Below the pieces are notes generated by a model. That model was given only the letters and a program-made list of their open reading frames with translations. It made no database searches and had not been told where the DNA came from. A DNA stretch of 32,314 bases from Desulfobacterales bacterium GWB2_56_26 (GTDB taxonomy: Bacteria; Desulfobacterota; Desulfobulbia; Desulfobulbales; Desulfocapsaceae). Where the stretch lies: positions 1 through 32,314 of the forward strand of contig MGTI01000008.1 of NCBI GenBank assembly GCA_001799365.1. Reading direction: 5' to 3'. Position numbers and translations under genes: made by a program. Numbering within the stretch: position 1 is the stretch's first letter; each line of letters begins with the position of its first letter. Positions 15,601-22,730 of this stretch are shown in pieces.

Positions 15601-17841
15601 CTGGCCGCCGCCGAACGGGCGCTGACCTTCATGCACGAGCAGGGGGTCATCGATCTCCAGCAGGGCCTCGCCGTCTTTCGCCAGGCCATGACCCTGCGGC
15701 TGAGTCCTGCAGCGAAAGCCCGACGCTACTCCCAGGCCGATTTCGCTCCGCTCGACACCCATTACACCGAGCGCAACTTCCAAATCCATGTGATGAACGA
15801 ATACGCCCGCCGGGCCCTCGACAAGCTCAGCGCGGCCATGGGCCTGGTCGCCTCCTACTTCAACGACGATAAGGAGGATTTCATCCGTCGCTTCTTTGCC
15901 GGACGGACCAGAATGTTGAAACGGGCCACCAGCGAACAATCCTTCCAGCGGATCGTCGACGACCTGAAAAACGATAGCCAGGAACGGATCGTCGGCGAAA
16001 GCCCCGAGCAGAACATGCTGATCCTGGCCGGGCCGGGGGCAGGCAAGACCCGGGTGGTCGCCCACCGGGTGGCCTTTCTGCTGCGGGTGAAACGGGTCAA
16101 GCCGCAGGCGATTCTGGTACTCTCTTTCAACCGCAGCGCGGTTCTCGGCTTGCGCCGGAGGCTGCGGGAGCTGGTCGGCGAAGAGATGAACGGCGTCACC
16201 ACCCTCACCTTCCATGGTCTCGCCCTGCGTCTCGCCGGCAGATCGCTGGTCACCTCGGCTGGTTTACGAAACGGCGATGCGGACTTTGCCGGGGTGATCC
16301 GGGAGGCGGTGGCCCTCTTGAAAGGGGAAAAGGAGGTGCTGGGGCTGGGCGAGATGCCTGTGCGGGATGTTCTGATCGGCAGGTTCAGTCACATCCTGGT
16401 CGACGAATACCAGGACATCGACGGCGAGCAGTACGAGCTGGTCGCCCTGCTCGCAGGCAAGCAGCTCGAAGAAGTCGACCGGAAGCTGACGATCCTCGCG
16501 GTGGGCGACGACGACCAGAACATCTACCGATTTCGCGGGGCAAGCGTCGAGTTTATCAGGAGATTTTCTGCCGACTATGAGGCGGCTACCCATTATCTCA
16601 TCGAAAACTACCGGTCCACCGGCCATATCATCGCCGCTGCCAACTGCCTGATCGCCCATAACACCGAAAGGATGAAGACCGGCCACCCGATCCGGATAAA
16701 CGAGGCACGACGCGGGTTGGCGCCCGGCGGCAACTGGCAGAGCAGGGATCCGGTGGCGGGCGGTAAAGTGCAACGGCTGATAGTCGCCGATCGGGACGAC
16801 CAGGCCCTGGTCCTCCTGGAGGAGATTCAGCGGCTGCGGCGGCTGGAGAGCAGCTTCGACCTCGACAGCTGCGCGGTGCTGGCCCGGGAATGGAAGGATC
16901 TCGACCGGGTCAGGGCGGCCTTCGAGACGGCGGGGATACCGATCAGCTTCAGCTGGGGGCGGAGCGATTCATTTCCGCGGCTGACAAGGGTCCGGGAAAA
17001 TGCGGTGCTGCTCGAATATCTGCTGGAAAACCGGTTGGCGATGCTGACCGCCGGCTCGCTTTTTGCCTTCCTGCCGAAGAAGGCGGCAGACGATTCGCCC
17101 TGGCAGGCCAATCTGCGGCGGCTGCTCGAAGATTTCCGTGACGAAACGGGGGACATCCCGCAGCAGGTTCCGGCGATCGAGGAATATCTCTACGAGGCGC
17201 TCGCCGATCAGGGCCGGGCGAAAAATATCGGCAGCGGCCTCTTTCTATCCACCGTCCATTCCGTCAAGGGGCTGGAGTTCGATCATGTCTTCATGCTGGG
17301 CGACAGCTGGCAGGCGAAAGAGGGTCAGGAAGGGGAGGAAGAGCGGCGGCTGTTCTATGTCGGTATGTCGAGGGCACGGCAGACCCTTGCACTCTTCAGC
17401 CTGGAGAATACCGGAAATCCCCACGCAGTACTGCTGGACGGCGACTTCCAGGTGGTGCGGCGGCTCCGCCCGGCGCAACGGCATCAGCCGGTCGACCGGC
17501 GGTACGCCCTTCTTGGTCTTGAGGATATGTTTCTCGATTTTGCCGGGATGAGGAAGGAAAACCATCCCGCTCGGCAGGCCCTGGCAGGACTTGCAGCAGG
17601 GGATGTCCTGACGGCGGAGATCCGAGGCGAGCACATCGAACTGATCGACGCCCGCGGCGTTGCCGTCGCCCGCCTGTCCAGGGCCGCGCGGGAAAAATGG
17701 GCGGGACGGCTGGGGAAGATCGGGACAATCCGGATCGTCGCCATCATTCGCCGGTATCGCGGCGATATCGCTGAAAAGGAGTACGGCGACCGGTGTTACG
17801 GCAATGTCTGGGAAGTGCCTGTCGTTGAGATGGTATGGTGA
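12679..17841 (+). CDS. Giant DEDD exonuclease - RecQ helicase - UvrD/Rep helicase fusion protein
   Basis: This gene encodes 1720 residues. ATG 12679 is the only usable start after the in-frame stop at 12607, although the ribosome binding site is weak. Domains in order: (1) DEDD 3'-5' exonuclease, about 10-140, with D18/E20, D74 in the GHNVLAHD block and D128 in DPVQDALL; (2) a cysteine cluster, C260, C265 and C268 with nearby His 264, 271 and 272; (3) SF2 RecQ core with LPTGGGKS (about 317-324), DEAH 422-425 and QEAGRAGRDR (610 on); (4) winged-helix-like region, about 655-735; (5) helical linker; (6) SF1A UvrD/Rep helicase with AGPGAGKT (1117-1124), VDEYQD (1241-1246), GDDDQNIYRFRG (about 1276) and TVHSVKGLEF (1525-1534). 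All motor motifs look intact. It probably unwinds and trims DNA during repair or recombination. Confidence 0.95.
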   Translation: MPILNTCREFLDQCLLFDIEVGENKRIYSIGASFCGKSFLIPPGKSIGPRQLDEFEAFGAAASFILGHNVLAHDIPRLWEIAPSLAILEKPAVDTLYLSPLAFPANPYHKLVKNYRIVRDSVNDPVQDALLAGRVFEEQWQAFAEQLTAGADGPLLYRALLHRDEGFAGTAEALAAMGIPLLPDDDLVEAFAWLARKKSCLSAVDRIVEQLQDGTLDPAPLAYVAAWLTVAGSNSVLPPWVRHRFPQVPVILHQLRDSPCESPHCAYCREHHEPLTVLRKYYGFEAFRPEPATAAGDSLQEAIVSAAARDATLFATLPTGGGKSLCYLLPALMRYQRRNLLTIVVSPLQALMKDQVDNFSRQTGTRMAAALSGMLTLPERGEVLEAVRLGDVGMLYISPEQLRNRSFAVTVSQREIGAWVFDEAHCLSKWGHDFRPDYLYAIRFIREFARKEKTAIPPVQCFTATAKQDVTSEIVDIVESELGLRMVKFAGGHERSNLHYEVWPVEAREKYPTILGLLKARYRSGSAVIYCAKRKQTERLAEFLQQEGYQAEAFHAGLEPSLKKRIQENFIDGTTPVICATNAFGMGIDKDDVRLVIHADIPGSLENYLQEAGRAGRDRDEAECILIFTEQDIESQFRLSASSRLSQREIAQLLRGIRFAARSGEEGVLTAGELLRLEVVDIDPQQLADGDTRVRTAVSWLERAGYLQRNENETRIFQGKPRVRSLTEAETKIDELNLSARQRARWLSILAAMMEKRPGNKGFSADELASLPSFAKAEGEEDSETERVLRTLHDMAEQGLLTKETILSAYVRHKVQNSAERHLTRVTALERDFLKVLEEAAPDLALEAPAELDLRQLNQLLLDRGHDSTTPHSLRLILYGLSRDGKGLAGQRGSITVRATGNNRFNLLLHRDWESLVKTVRVRQQAAAVALQVIIGRIPAEAGASASLLVEFTLEAIVEGLKGDLLLFPLLKDPLAAAERALTFMHEQGVIDLQQGLAVFRQAMTLRLSPAAKARRYSQADFAPLDTHYTERNFQIHVMNEYARRALDKLSAAMGLVASYFNDDKEDFIRRFFAGRTRMLKRATSEQSFQRIVDDLKNDSQERIVGESPEQNMLILAGPGAGKTRVVAHRVAFLLRVKRVKPQAILVLSFNRSAVLGLRRRLRELVGEEMNGVTTLTFHGLALRLAGRSLVTSAGLRNGDADFAGVIREAVALLKGEKEVLGLGEMPVRDVLIGRFSHILVDEYQDIDGEQYELVALLAGKQLEEVDRKLTILAVGDDDQNIYRFRGASVEFIRRFSADYEAATHYLIENYRSTGHIIAAANCLIAHNTERMKTGHPIRINEARRGLAPGGNWQSRDPVAGGKVQRLIVADRDDQALVLLEEIQRLRRLESSFDLDSCAVLAREWKDLDRVRAAFETAGIPISFSWGRSDSFPRLTRVRENAVLLEYLLENRLAMLTAGSLFAFLPKKAADDSPWQANLRRLLEDFRDETGDIPQQVPAIEEYLYEALADQGRAKNIGSGLFLSTVHSVKGLEFDHVFMLGDSWQAKEGQEGEEERRLFYVGMSRARQTLALFSLENTGNPHAVLLDGDFQVVRRLRPAQRHQPVDRRYALLGLEDMFLDFAGMRKENHPARQALAGLAAGDVLTAEIRGEHIELIDARGVAVARLSRAAREKWAGRLGKIGTIRIVAIIRRYRGDIAEKEYGDRCYGNVWEVPVVEMVW

Positions 17842-17856
17842 AGCAGCTTCCTGCCG

Positions 17857-18339
17857 CTACTCCTCGCCGGGATCTTCGCCGCGCAGGATGGCGGCGATCA
17901 AGGCCTTGCGTTTTTCATCAGTGATAAAGGGACGCATGCGGACTTCCAGGATTTTCGTCTCGCGCTCCCTGCGCTGGCTGGCCGCCTCCTCGATATAGGC
18001 GATGAGGTCTTCGATCTTGCACGGTTTACCCAAATAATTGTAGGCCCCGAGTTTGATCGATTCCACCGCGGTATGCACCGTGCCCTGACCGGTCAGCATG
18101 ATGACTTCCAGGAGAGGATTGGCCTTCTTCATGGCCCCCAGCGTCTCGATGCCGTCCATTCCCGGCATGGCGATATCGAGCACGGCAACCTCGATTGCAT
18201 GATCCTCCTCCACCTGGCGCACAGCCGTCGCGCCGTCCAGGGCAGTTTTCACCACACATCCGCGTTTGCCGAGACGTACAGCCAGGGTTTCGGTGAACGC
18301 CTCCTCGTCGTCGACGATAATGAGTGAAATTGGTTGCAT
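17857..18339 (-). CDS. Stand-alone response regulator receiver protein
   Basis: This gene encodes 160 residues. The receiver domain (about 1-120) is complete: the acidic pair D10/D11 with E12, phospho-acceptor D55 in LDIAMPGMDG, T83, and K105 in GKPC. The last 40 residues are charged and helical, with no DNA-binding or enzymatic output domain. It resembles the receivers of NtrC-type regulators. A histidine kinase partner is not present in the window. The gene is convergent with the large helicase gene (15-nt gap) and lies downstream of the lipoprotein gene on the same strand, separated by an inverted REP doublet. The ribosome binding site is weak. Confidence 0.9.
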   Translation of the reverse strand: MQPISLIIVDDEEAFTETLAVRLGKRGCVVKTALDGATAVRQVEEDHAIEVAVLDIAMPGMDGIETLGAMKKANPLLEVIMLTGQGTVHTAVESIKLGAYNYLGKPCKIEDLIAYIEEAASQRRERETKILEVRMRPFITDEKRKALIAAILRGEDPGEE

Positions 18340-18386
18340 AAGATTGCCCGCCCCGTTTGCTAAGCGCTCATCTTCAATGGGCTTTC

Positions 18387-18442
18387 GTAGGGTGCACTCT
18401 GTGCACCATCTCTATTACATTGGTGCACAGAGTGCATCCTAC
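18387..18442. repeat. Inverted REP doublet (REPIN/BIME-like)
   Basis: The left arm (18387-18408) and right arm (18421-18442) are 22-nt inverted copies with one mismatch. Each starts, read inward, with a GTAG head. The left arm contains the small hairpin GGTGCAC-TCT-GTGCACC; the right arm has the same hairpin except for the one mismatch. A GTAG head plus a short palindrome, twice in opposite orientation, is the design of RAYT-mobilised REP elements. The TAG of the right head is the stop codon of the lipoprotein gene. A related doublet lies at 28808-28901. Confidence 0.8.
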
Positions 18443-18954
18443 TTCAGGAGACCGCTCACCTTGTCGAGTGCCCGTCGGTTCAGGGTCTGGGCACAGTAGG
18501 TGCCGCCCTTGCTTGAGCCGACTCCGTCCCGCCACTCGGACAGAAGGGCGCCGTTCTCATCGAGCAGCTTGTGGCTGAGATCAAGAGACGCGGCCCCCGC
18601 ACCGAAACCGACAAAGGCCCTCGCGGCCCGGTTGCCGGCATTAAAGCGCTCGACCTCGATCACCAGCAGTTTTCCCATGTTCGGTTTATAGCCCTGCATC
18701 TCCTTGATCAGCACCGGTTCAAAACCGGCCTGTCTCATGATCTTGATAATATCGCGGTCCATCCACTGCATCACCATGTCCAGTTCCCTTGCCTGGTCGG
18801 CGGTTTGACCGGCAAGATCGCCGTCCAGGGTGAGCACGGCAATTTTTGTCCCGACCTGCGGCTTGACTTCAGCCTGCTTTGTGCCGTTTTTACCACAGCC
18901 GCCGGTCAGGCCGACCAGCAGAACGAGGGAAAGTATCAGGGTGAGGTGTTTCAT
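18439..18954 (-). CDS. Putative lipoprotein (DUF4410-like)
   Basis: This gene encodes 171 residues. ATG 18954 has AAGGAGC upstream at normal spacing. The N-terminus is a lipoprotein signal with the lipobox LTGGC (Cys about residue 19). The C-terminal half reads VERFNAGNRAARAFVGFGAGAASL followed by a LLDENGALLSEW strand; the Gly/Ala-rich FGAGAA segment resembles DUF4410 lipoproteins, but I am not certain. The role is unknown. The stop codon TAG is the core of the GTAG head of a REP doublet, so the present C-terminus may have been set by insertion of that element. It diverges from the peptidase gene at 19132. Confidence 0.8.
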   Translation of the reverse strand: MKHLTLILSLVLLVGLTGGCGKNGTKQAEVKPQVGTKIAVLTLDGDLAGQTADQARELDMVMQWMDRDIIKIMRQAGFEPVLIKEMQGYKPNMGKLLVIEVERFNAGNRAARAFVGFGAGAASLDLSHKLLDENGALLSEWRDGVGSSKGGTYCAQTLNRRALDKVSGLLK

Positions 18955-19025
18955 TGCTGCTCCTTTTCGATTCGCGCCGCATCGGCTTTCAAAATTGTAC
19001 ATCATGGTTATACCAAAGAAACCGC

Positions 19026-19053
19026 ATTATACCCAAATGCCAGGTAAAGTCAT
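19026..19053 (-). promoter_or_regulatory. Candidate sigma-70 promoter for the lipoprotein gene
   Basis: On the minus strand, a perfect TATAAT (plus positions 19026-19031) has ATGACT (19048-19053) 16 bp upstream as a partial -35. Transcription would start near 19019, giving a leader of about 65 nt to ATG 18954. Confidence 0.4.
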
Positions 19054-19100
19054 GTCGATTGTGTTGGCTATGCCTGGCCAACTTCGGGTAATAGTGAAAA

Positions 19101-19118
19101 GAAATTGTATACAATTTC
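19101..19118. promoter_or_regulatory. GntR-family-type operator palindrome
   Basis: GAAATTGTATACAATTTC is a perfect 18-bp palindrome centred on TTGTATACAA, the kind of site bound by FadR/VanR-subfamily GntR repressors. It lies 13 nt before the peptidase start codon and 147 nt from the divergent lipoprotein start. Repression by steric block of the peptidase promoter is the natural reading. No GntR gene is in the window. Confidence 0.6.
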
Positions 19119-19131
19119 ATCTGGAGGAACC

Positions 19132-20241
19132 ATGTCCAATACACGATTGTCCAAATTGACGAAGCAACTGCAGGAAAAGGGTTTTGCCGCCCTGGCCGTC
19201 AATGCAGGGCCGACGCTTACCTATCTGACCGGACTGCATTTCCATCTGATGGAGCGGCCGGTAGTCATGCTTTTTTGCATCGACCAGGAGCCGACGATTA
19301 TCCTGCCGGAACTGGAACAGGCCAAGCTCGACCGTCTGCCTTTCCCGGCACGGGTCTTTGCCTACGGGGAGAATCCGGACGCCTGGGGGGAGATCTTCGG
19401 CGAGGCCCTGGCAGGGCTCGGTCTTGCCGGCCGGAAGGTGGGGGTAGAGCCTCGGCAGCTGCGGCTTCTGGAATACGACTACCTGCGTTCCGCCTGCGGC
19501 GAGGCGGTATTCACCGACGGTTCGGCCATCGTGACACCCTTGAGAGCGCGCAAGGATGATGAAGAGATCGCCTGCATGCGCCGGGCGGTGAGAATCGCCG
19601 AGGCTGCCCTCACGGCCACCCTGCCGCTCGCAAAAGTGGGCGTCAGCGAAAAGGATATCGCCGCCGAACTCTTTCTTCAGCTGATACGTCATGGGGCCGA
19701 CACCGCGCTGCCGTTTGCCCCGATCGTCGCCGCCGGACCGAACGGGGCCAATCCCCATGCCCAGCCGTCGGACCGGCAGCTGACCGCGGGCGATCTGCTC
19801 ATCGTCGACTGGGGGGCAGCCTACGGCGGGTATGCTGCCGATCTGACCCGGACCTTTGCCGTGGGGGAATCACTGGACGCGGAGGCTGAGAAGATCCATA
19901 AACTGGTCCAGGCCGCCAACCGTGCTGGGCGGGAGGCGGGCGGTCCCGGCGTGCCCTGTGCCAGGGTCGATGAGGCGGCGCGCCGGGTGATCGCGGCAGC
20001 GGGCTACGGGGCCTACTTCACCCACCGCACCGGCCACGGCATCGGCATGGAGTGCCACGAGGAGCCTTACATTCGCGGCGATAACGAGCAGCTCCTGGAA
20101 ATCGGCATGGCTTACACGGTCGAGCCGGGCATCTATCTCCCCTGCAAAAACGGTGTCCGCATCGAGGACGACGTGGTGGTCACGGCAACCGGGAGCGAAT
20201 CGCTCAGCACCATGAGCCGGGAGATCCGGTTTGTCGGGTAG
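19132..20241 (+). CDS. M24B metallopeptidase, Xaa-Pro dipeptidase/aminopeptidase P family
   Basis: This gene encodes 369 residues. ATG 19132 follows GGAGG (19123-19127). The N-terminal creatinase-like domain spans about 1-130 (LTYLTGLHFH early on). The pita-bread catalytic domain holds all five metal ligands: D226 (VDWGAAYGG), D237 (ADLTRTF), H302 (TGHGIGMECHE), E331 (TVEPGIYLP) and E345 (RIEDDVVVT). It should cleave X-Pro bonds in peptides in the cytoplasm using two divalent metals. The gene appears monocistronic and carries a GntR-type palindrome just upstream, so it may be controlled by a small acid or amino-acid effector. It is convergent with the secreted-protein gene at 20363. Confidence 0.93.
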   Translation: MSNTRLSKLTKQLQEKGFAALAVNAGPTLTYLTGLHFHLMERPVVMLFCIDQEPTIILPELEQAKLDRLPFPARVFAYGENPDAWGEIFGEALAGLGLAGRKVGVEPRQLRLLEYDYLRSACGEAVFTDGSAIVTPLRARKDDEEIACMRRAVRIAEAALTATLPLAKVGVSEKDIAAELFLQLIRHGADTALPFAPIVAAGPNGANPHAQPSDRQLTAGDLLIVDWGAAYGGYAADLTRTFAVGESLDAEAEKIHKLVQAANRAGREAGGPGVPCARVDEAARRVIAAAGYGAYFTHRTGHGIGMECHEEPYIRGDNEQLLEIGMAYTVEPGIYLPCKNGVRIEDDVVVTATGSESLSTMSREIRFVG

Positions 20242-20288
20242 AACCTCGGCACCCTTACTCACCTGCCCGGCGACAGCTATTTGAACGA

Positions 20289-20350
20289 CTCGCAGCACCC
20301 TGGTATGATTTTCTCACCAGCGCTGCGAGCAGGAAGCGACCCTGCTCGCA
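20289..20350. terminator. Overlapping alternative hairpins between convergent genes
   Basis: Stem A pairs CTCGCAGC (20289-20296) with GCTGCGAG (20322-20329). Stem B pairs TGCGAGCAGG (20324-20333) with CCTGCTCGCA (20341-20350) around a 7-nt loop. They share bases 20324-20329, so only one can form at a time. The position between two gene ends suits termination or mRNA protection, although no T tract is present. Confidence 0.5.
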
Positions 20351-20362
20351 ACAGAATTCAAC

Positions 20363-20821
20363 TCATTGTTTGGCATAGACCAGCCGCTGCTTTCTCTCGC
20401 CACTCGGCATGTGCATCGACAGCTCAAGTACCATCTCCCGGCCACCCGCACTGAGGCTGCGTTTATCCGCCATTTTCATCTCGGAACCGTTGATGGTGGA
20501 AACGGTCTTGCCGACTAAGGTATCCCCCGACCAAGTCATGACGGTTTTTGATTGTCCGCCGTTCGGCAAGGTGTTTACGCTTTCGCTGCCGTCGAGTTTG
20601 TAGAGGGCAACGTCCCCGGTTGCCCGCTGAATGCTCAGTGTGTTTTCCGTCTGTTTGATGACCAGGACCACCTTCATTTGGGTTTTGGCGGCAGGAGTGC
20701 CGAGATCGCTTTTACTTCCATCAAGCGCCCAGGTGCCGGAAAAATCGGCAACGGCATGGGCCCGGACAGAAGTACCGAAGACCATGACAACTGCCAGTAC
20801 TGCCAGAAAAAATCCTCTCAT
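20363..20821 (-). CDS. Small secreted hypothetical protein
   Basis: This gene encodes 152 residues. ATG 20821 has GAGGAGG upstream; an extension to 20875 is open but unsupported. Residues 1-24 are a Sec signal peptide ending near AHA. The mature protein starts with DFSGTWALDGSKSD, a motif shared by a group of lipocalin-like secreted bacterial proteins of unknown function. The rest alternates short beta strands (LSIQRATGD, VMTWSGDTLVGKT, MVLELSM), fitting a small beta barrel. No catalytic residues are recognisable. It lies downstream of the endonuclease V-like gene on the same strand. Confidence 0.82.
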   Translation of the reverse strand: MRGFFLAVLAVVMVFGTSVRAHAVADFSGTWALDGSKSDLGTPAAKTQMKVVLVIKQTENTLSIQRATGDVALYKLDGSESVNTLPNGGQSKTVMTWSGDTLVGKTVSTINGSEMKMADKRSLSAGGREMVLELSMHMPSGERKQRLVYAKQ

Positions 20822-20887
20822 TTTCTCCTCCTCGTAAATTGGCTTAAAGCTACGGTTACTTGTAATCTCACCCATTTTCAGTTTTCC

Positions 20888-21415
20888 TCAAGGGTTGTCA
20901 ACGGCAAATCTTCCTGGCACCGATCCTCTTGCTTTCGATAATCGGTCGACCTCTTTGAGCAGGGTCGGCATCCGATAGCTGCCGTGCATCGACGCTATCA
21001 ACTCCCCGGCATCTTCGGGTTTGATGCCGCAGGCTGTGATAAATAAAGGATTCTTGCTCCTTCCACGTTTAACTTCCACGGGATTGCTTCCCGCGAAATA
21101 TTTCTTGGCCACCCCAATTATCGGAATGGCCGAATTGAGCGATTTACTGAGATGCTTGCCGAGGCCGGGACGATCTCCCAGAAAAACGTAGCCGTCAACT
21201 ATGATAATATCAATGATCTCGTTGATCTCGGAGAAGAGTTCCAGGATGCAGGGCAGCTCTCGTTTGTAAAAAGAACCCGGCACATATTCTTCGACGTGGA
21301 CAATCCTTTTCCGATAGCTGCGTCGAGGTTTGGCATCGAAGAAATGCTCGAACACCACTGCAGCGGCCTGGGCGCTCCCGTCATCCGGATAGCCGACATC
21401 GAATGCTGCAATCAT
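20888..21415 (-). CDS. Endonuclease V family protein (divergent, lacking a conserved His)
   Basis: This gene encodes 175 residues from ATG 21415. A TTG at 21442 overlaps the upstream TGA (TTGA) and could be a coupled start that adds nine residues. The core of endonuclease V is present: D6 in AFDVGY, the YVPGSFYKRELP block with Y44 and E53, D74 in VDGYVFLG, IGVAKK, and the C-terminal NPLFITACG followed by YRMPTLLKEVDRLS. Aligned by eye to E. coli Nfi, D35, Y80, E89 and D110 correspond, but the GH containing H214 is GI here. It is shorter than the usual 220 residues, missing the N-terminal helices. If active it would nick DNA (or RNA) beside deoxyinosine or inosine. Confidence 0.8.
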   Translation of the reverse strand: MIAAFDVGYPDDGSAQAAAVVFEHFFDAKPRRSYRKRIVHVEEYVPGSFYKRELPCILELFSEINEIIDIIIVDGYVFLGDRPGLGKHLSKSLNSAIPIIGVAKKYFAGSNPVEVKRGRSKNPLFITACGIKPEDAGELIASMHGSYRMPTLLKEVDRLSKARGSVPGRFAVDNP

Positions 21416-21438
21416 GGGCAATAAAGAAGAGCGTGAGA

Positions 21439-21918
21439 TCAAAAAACATAGGCGAGGATGAAGATTCCCACCATGGAAAAGGCAAGCATCAGCTTGGCCG
21501 CGATGCCCAGAACGAAACCGATCCAGGTGCCCACGCCCACTCGGCCGGCCATTCCCAGGTTACGGCCTACGAGCAGCTCGCCGATCACTGCGCCGATAAA
21601 GGGTCCGAAAAAGATGCCCACGAAGCCGAAGAAGATGCCGACGACAGCGCCGAGAGCAGCTCCAATCACCGCCTCACGGCTGGCGCCTATCCGTTTGGCG
21701 CCGAGGCTGCCAGCGACGAAATCGGTCGCAAAGGCGACAATCGTCAGAATCGCCAGCACGATCATCGTCACGACGCTCACGTTCTGAAAGTTATCGGCCC
21801 AGGCGGTCAGCAGCAATCCGGCAAAAATCAATGGGGTCCCCGGGAGTCCGGGAATAAGAATGCCGGCAATGCCGACTCCGACTAAAAGCAGGCTTGCTAC
21901 CCACAGTAAAGGTGTCAT
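21439..21918 (-). CDS. DUF456 family membrane protein
   Basis: This gene encodes 159 residues and is almost entirely hydrophobic, with four to five transmembrane segments. It opens with an LLVGVGIAGILIPGLPGTPLIF block, in which GxxxPxLPGxPL is the DUF456 signature, and continues with glycine-rich helices (GAALGAVVGIFFG, GPFIGAVIGEL). Function is unknown; it sits in the inner membrane. The stop codon overlaps a possible TTG start of the endonuclease V-like gene by two bases, so the two may be co-translated. Confidence 0.9.
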   Translation of the reverse strand: MTPLLWVASLLLVGVGIAGILIPGLPGTPLIFAGLLLTAWADNFQNVSVVTMIVLAILTIVAFATDFVAGSLGAKRIGASREAVIGAALGAVVGIFFGFVGIFFGPFIGAVIGELLVGRNLGMAGRVGVGTWIGFVLGIAAKLMLAFSMVGIFILAYVF

Positions 21919-21933
21919 ACGTATTTCTCTATC

Positions 21934-22164
21934 TTAGAACTCGATTGAAAATTTGAGCATGCTCTTGTTTTTGGCAATGTAGGTGGATAACCCACGACCT
22001 GCCGCGGCAAATGATTTCATGAGGTCGACATGTTGCTTTCCGGTAATGGCATAGCTGTAGACATACAGCTTGTCATCGTCTTTGAATTGAACGGTGATCG
22101 AGTCTTCCGCAGGTAAGAATTCAGACACACCGGAGTTTCCATGAAAATTTGCATATTTTCGCAT
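21934..22164 (-). CDS. Small KTSC-like protein
   Basis: This gene encodes 76 residues. ATG 22164 is preceded by an excellent ribosome binding site, GGGAGGTGA, five bases upstream. The sequence has a strand pair around DSITVQFKDDDKLYVYSYA, then a helix with MKSFAAAGRGLSTYIAKN. The pattern of a short basic protein with V.F.d...Y.Y and a terminal AGrGL.tyI segment resembles KTSC-type or related small proteins of unknown function. It lies 15 nt ahead of the DUF456 gene. Confidence 0.75.
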   Translation of the reverse strand: MRKYANFHGNSGVSEFLPAEDSITVQFKDDDKLYVYSYAITGKQHVDLMKSFAAAGRGLSTYIAKNKSMLKFSIEF

Positions 22165-22226
22165 GCAATCACCTCCCTCTCACAGGGGCCAGGTCGTCAG
22201 GGCGATGGTGAGTCTAACGTATTTAT

Positions 22227-22730
22227 TTACCAGGATTTGTCAAATACGCCCTGTTCTTTTTCCAGGGTAAAACCCAGGTTTTGGTAAAACGTGCGGGCTT
22301 CATCCCTGCCATAACGTACGCGAACGCGGACGCGAAGCTTTGCCGTACCGCAGTCAACCGACCATTCTTCTGCTCGTGCCAGGAGGCGTCGACCGATACC
22401 ATGCCGGCGATGCGATTCCGCGACCACCAATCCGCCGAGTTCGGCAAACGGCTCGGACTCAATCCGCTGGGCAAGAAAAACGTGGACCCAGCCGACTACT
22501 TGATCATCGAGGTAGGCAGCAAACACTGCATGACTTTTCGATCCGAGTATCGCGTCCAACCTGCTTTCAGCTTGACGGATCGTTGTGGGATATCCCAGTT
22601 GACCCGACAAGTGCGCGATTGTTCTTGCGTCCGCCGAGTTGGCCGGCCGGATTTCTATTTCCGGCGGCTTTACGATTGGGCAAGCTTGCGGCTTTTTACC
22701 GGGGGAATCTGCTTTGTTTTTCAGATCCAT
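22227..22730 (-). CDS. GNAT family N-acetyltransferase
   Basis: This gene encodes 167 residues from ATG 22730; an in-frame TTG at 22742 is also possible. The start overlaps the end of the upstream gene by 35 nt, with no clear ribosome binding site, so coupling is likely. The GNAT core starts at about residue 25 (EIRPANSADARTIAHLSGQLGYP). Motif A is LGGLVVAESHRRHGIGRRLL (acetyl-CoA pyrophosphate loop R-R-H-G-I-G), and motif B includes YGRDEARTFYQNLGF. The substrate is unknown; the LGYP/LGF pattern is common in small-molecule or antibiotic acetyltransferases. The first 25 residues are a polar extension rich in Lys and Pro. Confidence 0.88.
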   Translation of the reverse strand: MDLKNKADSPGKKPQACPIVKPPEIEIRPANSADARTIAHLSGQLGYPTTIRQAESRLDAILGSKSHAVFAAYLDDQVVGWVHVFLAQRIESEPFAELGGLVVAESHRRHGIGRRLLARAEEWSVDCGTAKLRVRVRVRYGRDEARTFYQNLGFTLEKEQGVFDKSW

